59,643 nucleotides of DNA from Bacillota bacterium (GTDB taxonomy: Bacteria; Bacillota; Clostridia; Peptostreptococcales; Acidaminobacteraceae): NCBI GenBank assembly GCA_030529225.1, contig JAUMXH010000003.1, positions 7,219-66,861 of the forward strand. The letters run 5' to 3'. The position numbers and the translations under genes were made by a program. The notes under the pieces are model-generated. The model made no database searches, was not told the DNA's origin, and saw nothing but the letters and a program-made list of their open reading frames with translations. Positions 59,636-59,643 of this stretch are shown piece by piece (position 1 is the first letter of the stretch; each line of letters opens with the position of its first letter).

Positions 59636-59643
59636 ATGAAAAA
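59636..59643 (+). CDS. Possible start of a next gene (cut by the window end)
   Basis: ATGAAAAA is preceded by AAAAAAGGG with suitable spacing. Only the first codons are visible, so this is tentative. Confidence 0.3.

Noticed and set aside
1..59643. tRNA, rRNA or insertion sequence genes
   Set aside because: I saw no tRNA cloverleaf pattern, rRNA segment or transposase. The only mobile-element-type enzyme is the recombinase of the hsd locus.

Overview
The window comes from the chromosome of an anaerobic, low-to-mid GC, Gram-positive bacterium of the Clostridia type. The evidence is lipoproteins with LTAC/LAAC lipoboxes, OmpR-type two-component systems, a T-box leader, strong AGGAGG ribosome binding sites, butyrate kinase, and a half TCA cycle ending at 2-oxoglutarate. 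The species cannot be fixed from the sequence. Most of the DNA is moderately GC-rich with ordinary housekeeping genes. Two stretches are visibly AT-richer and look acquired: the type I restriction island (about 16.7-26.4 kb) and a two-gene defence module (38.2-40.1 kb).

Layout. 0-5.8 kb (+): a mercaptopyruvate sulfurtransferase, a class III CoA-transferase, a histidine-phosphatase-like protein, a membrane protein with a YceG-like domain, and a response regulator/histidine kinase pair. 5.8-8.1 kb (-): a polar amino acid ABC importer. 8.2-14.0 kb (-): an operon thrC-thrB-aroB-aroA-aroC for threonine and chorismate synthesis. 14.2-16.5 kb: a PrsA-like foldase and an SLH-domain protein. 16.9-26.4 kb: hsdM-hsdS-fic-hsdR followed by two silent half-hsdS cassettes in opposite orientation around a tyrosine recombinase. 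26.5-31.8 kb (-): a DHH phosphoesterase, a second two-component system and an ABC exporter. 32.0-37.9 kb (-): gltA-acn-icd-gntR, with a 16-bp palindrome over the promoter. 38.2-40.1 kb (+): RloA/RloB (AbiL-like). 40.2-42.5 kb (+): nicotinamidase, S66 peptidase and FMN reductase. 42.6-42.9 kb: gene remnants. 43.0-46.0 kb (-): metNIQ under a T-box leader. 46.1-50.4 kb (-): the pantothenate/CoA genes coaBC, panG, panB, panC and panD. 50.6-54.2 kb: butyrate kinase (-), lipA-lplA (+). 54.4-59.5 kb: a flavodoxin (-) and a three-gene MacB-like ABC system with a surface-anchored CARDB-like protein (+).

The most interesting system is the restriction island. The expressed hsdS and the two promoterless half-genes share two repeat families (a 17-24 bp core and a 33-bp repeat) that lie exactly at the edges of each target recognition domain. 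Both orientations are present and a tyrosine recombinase sits in the middle, so this should be a phase-variable type I system. Unusually, fic and hsdR lie between the expressed hsdS and the silent cassettes. Inversions that exchange specificity would therefore also flip the restriction subunit and the Fic toxin away from their promoter. Other good leads are the palindromic operator on the citrate synthase promoter, with a GntR gene at the end of that operon; the RloA/RloB module; the three-gene ABC/CARDB system; and the azlD remnant.
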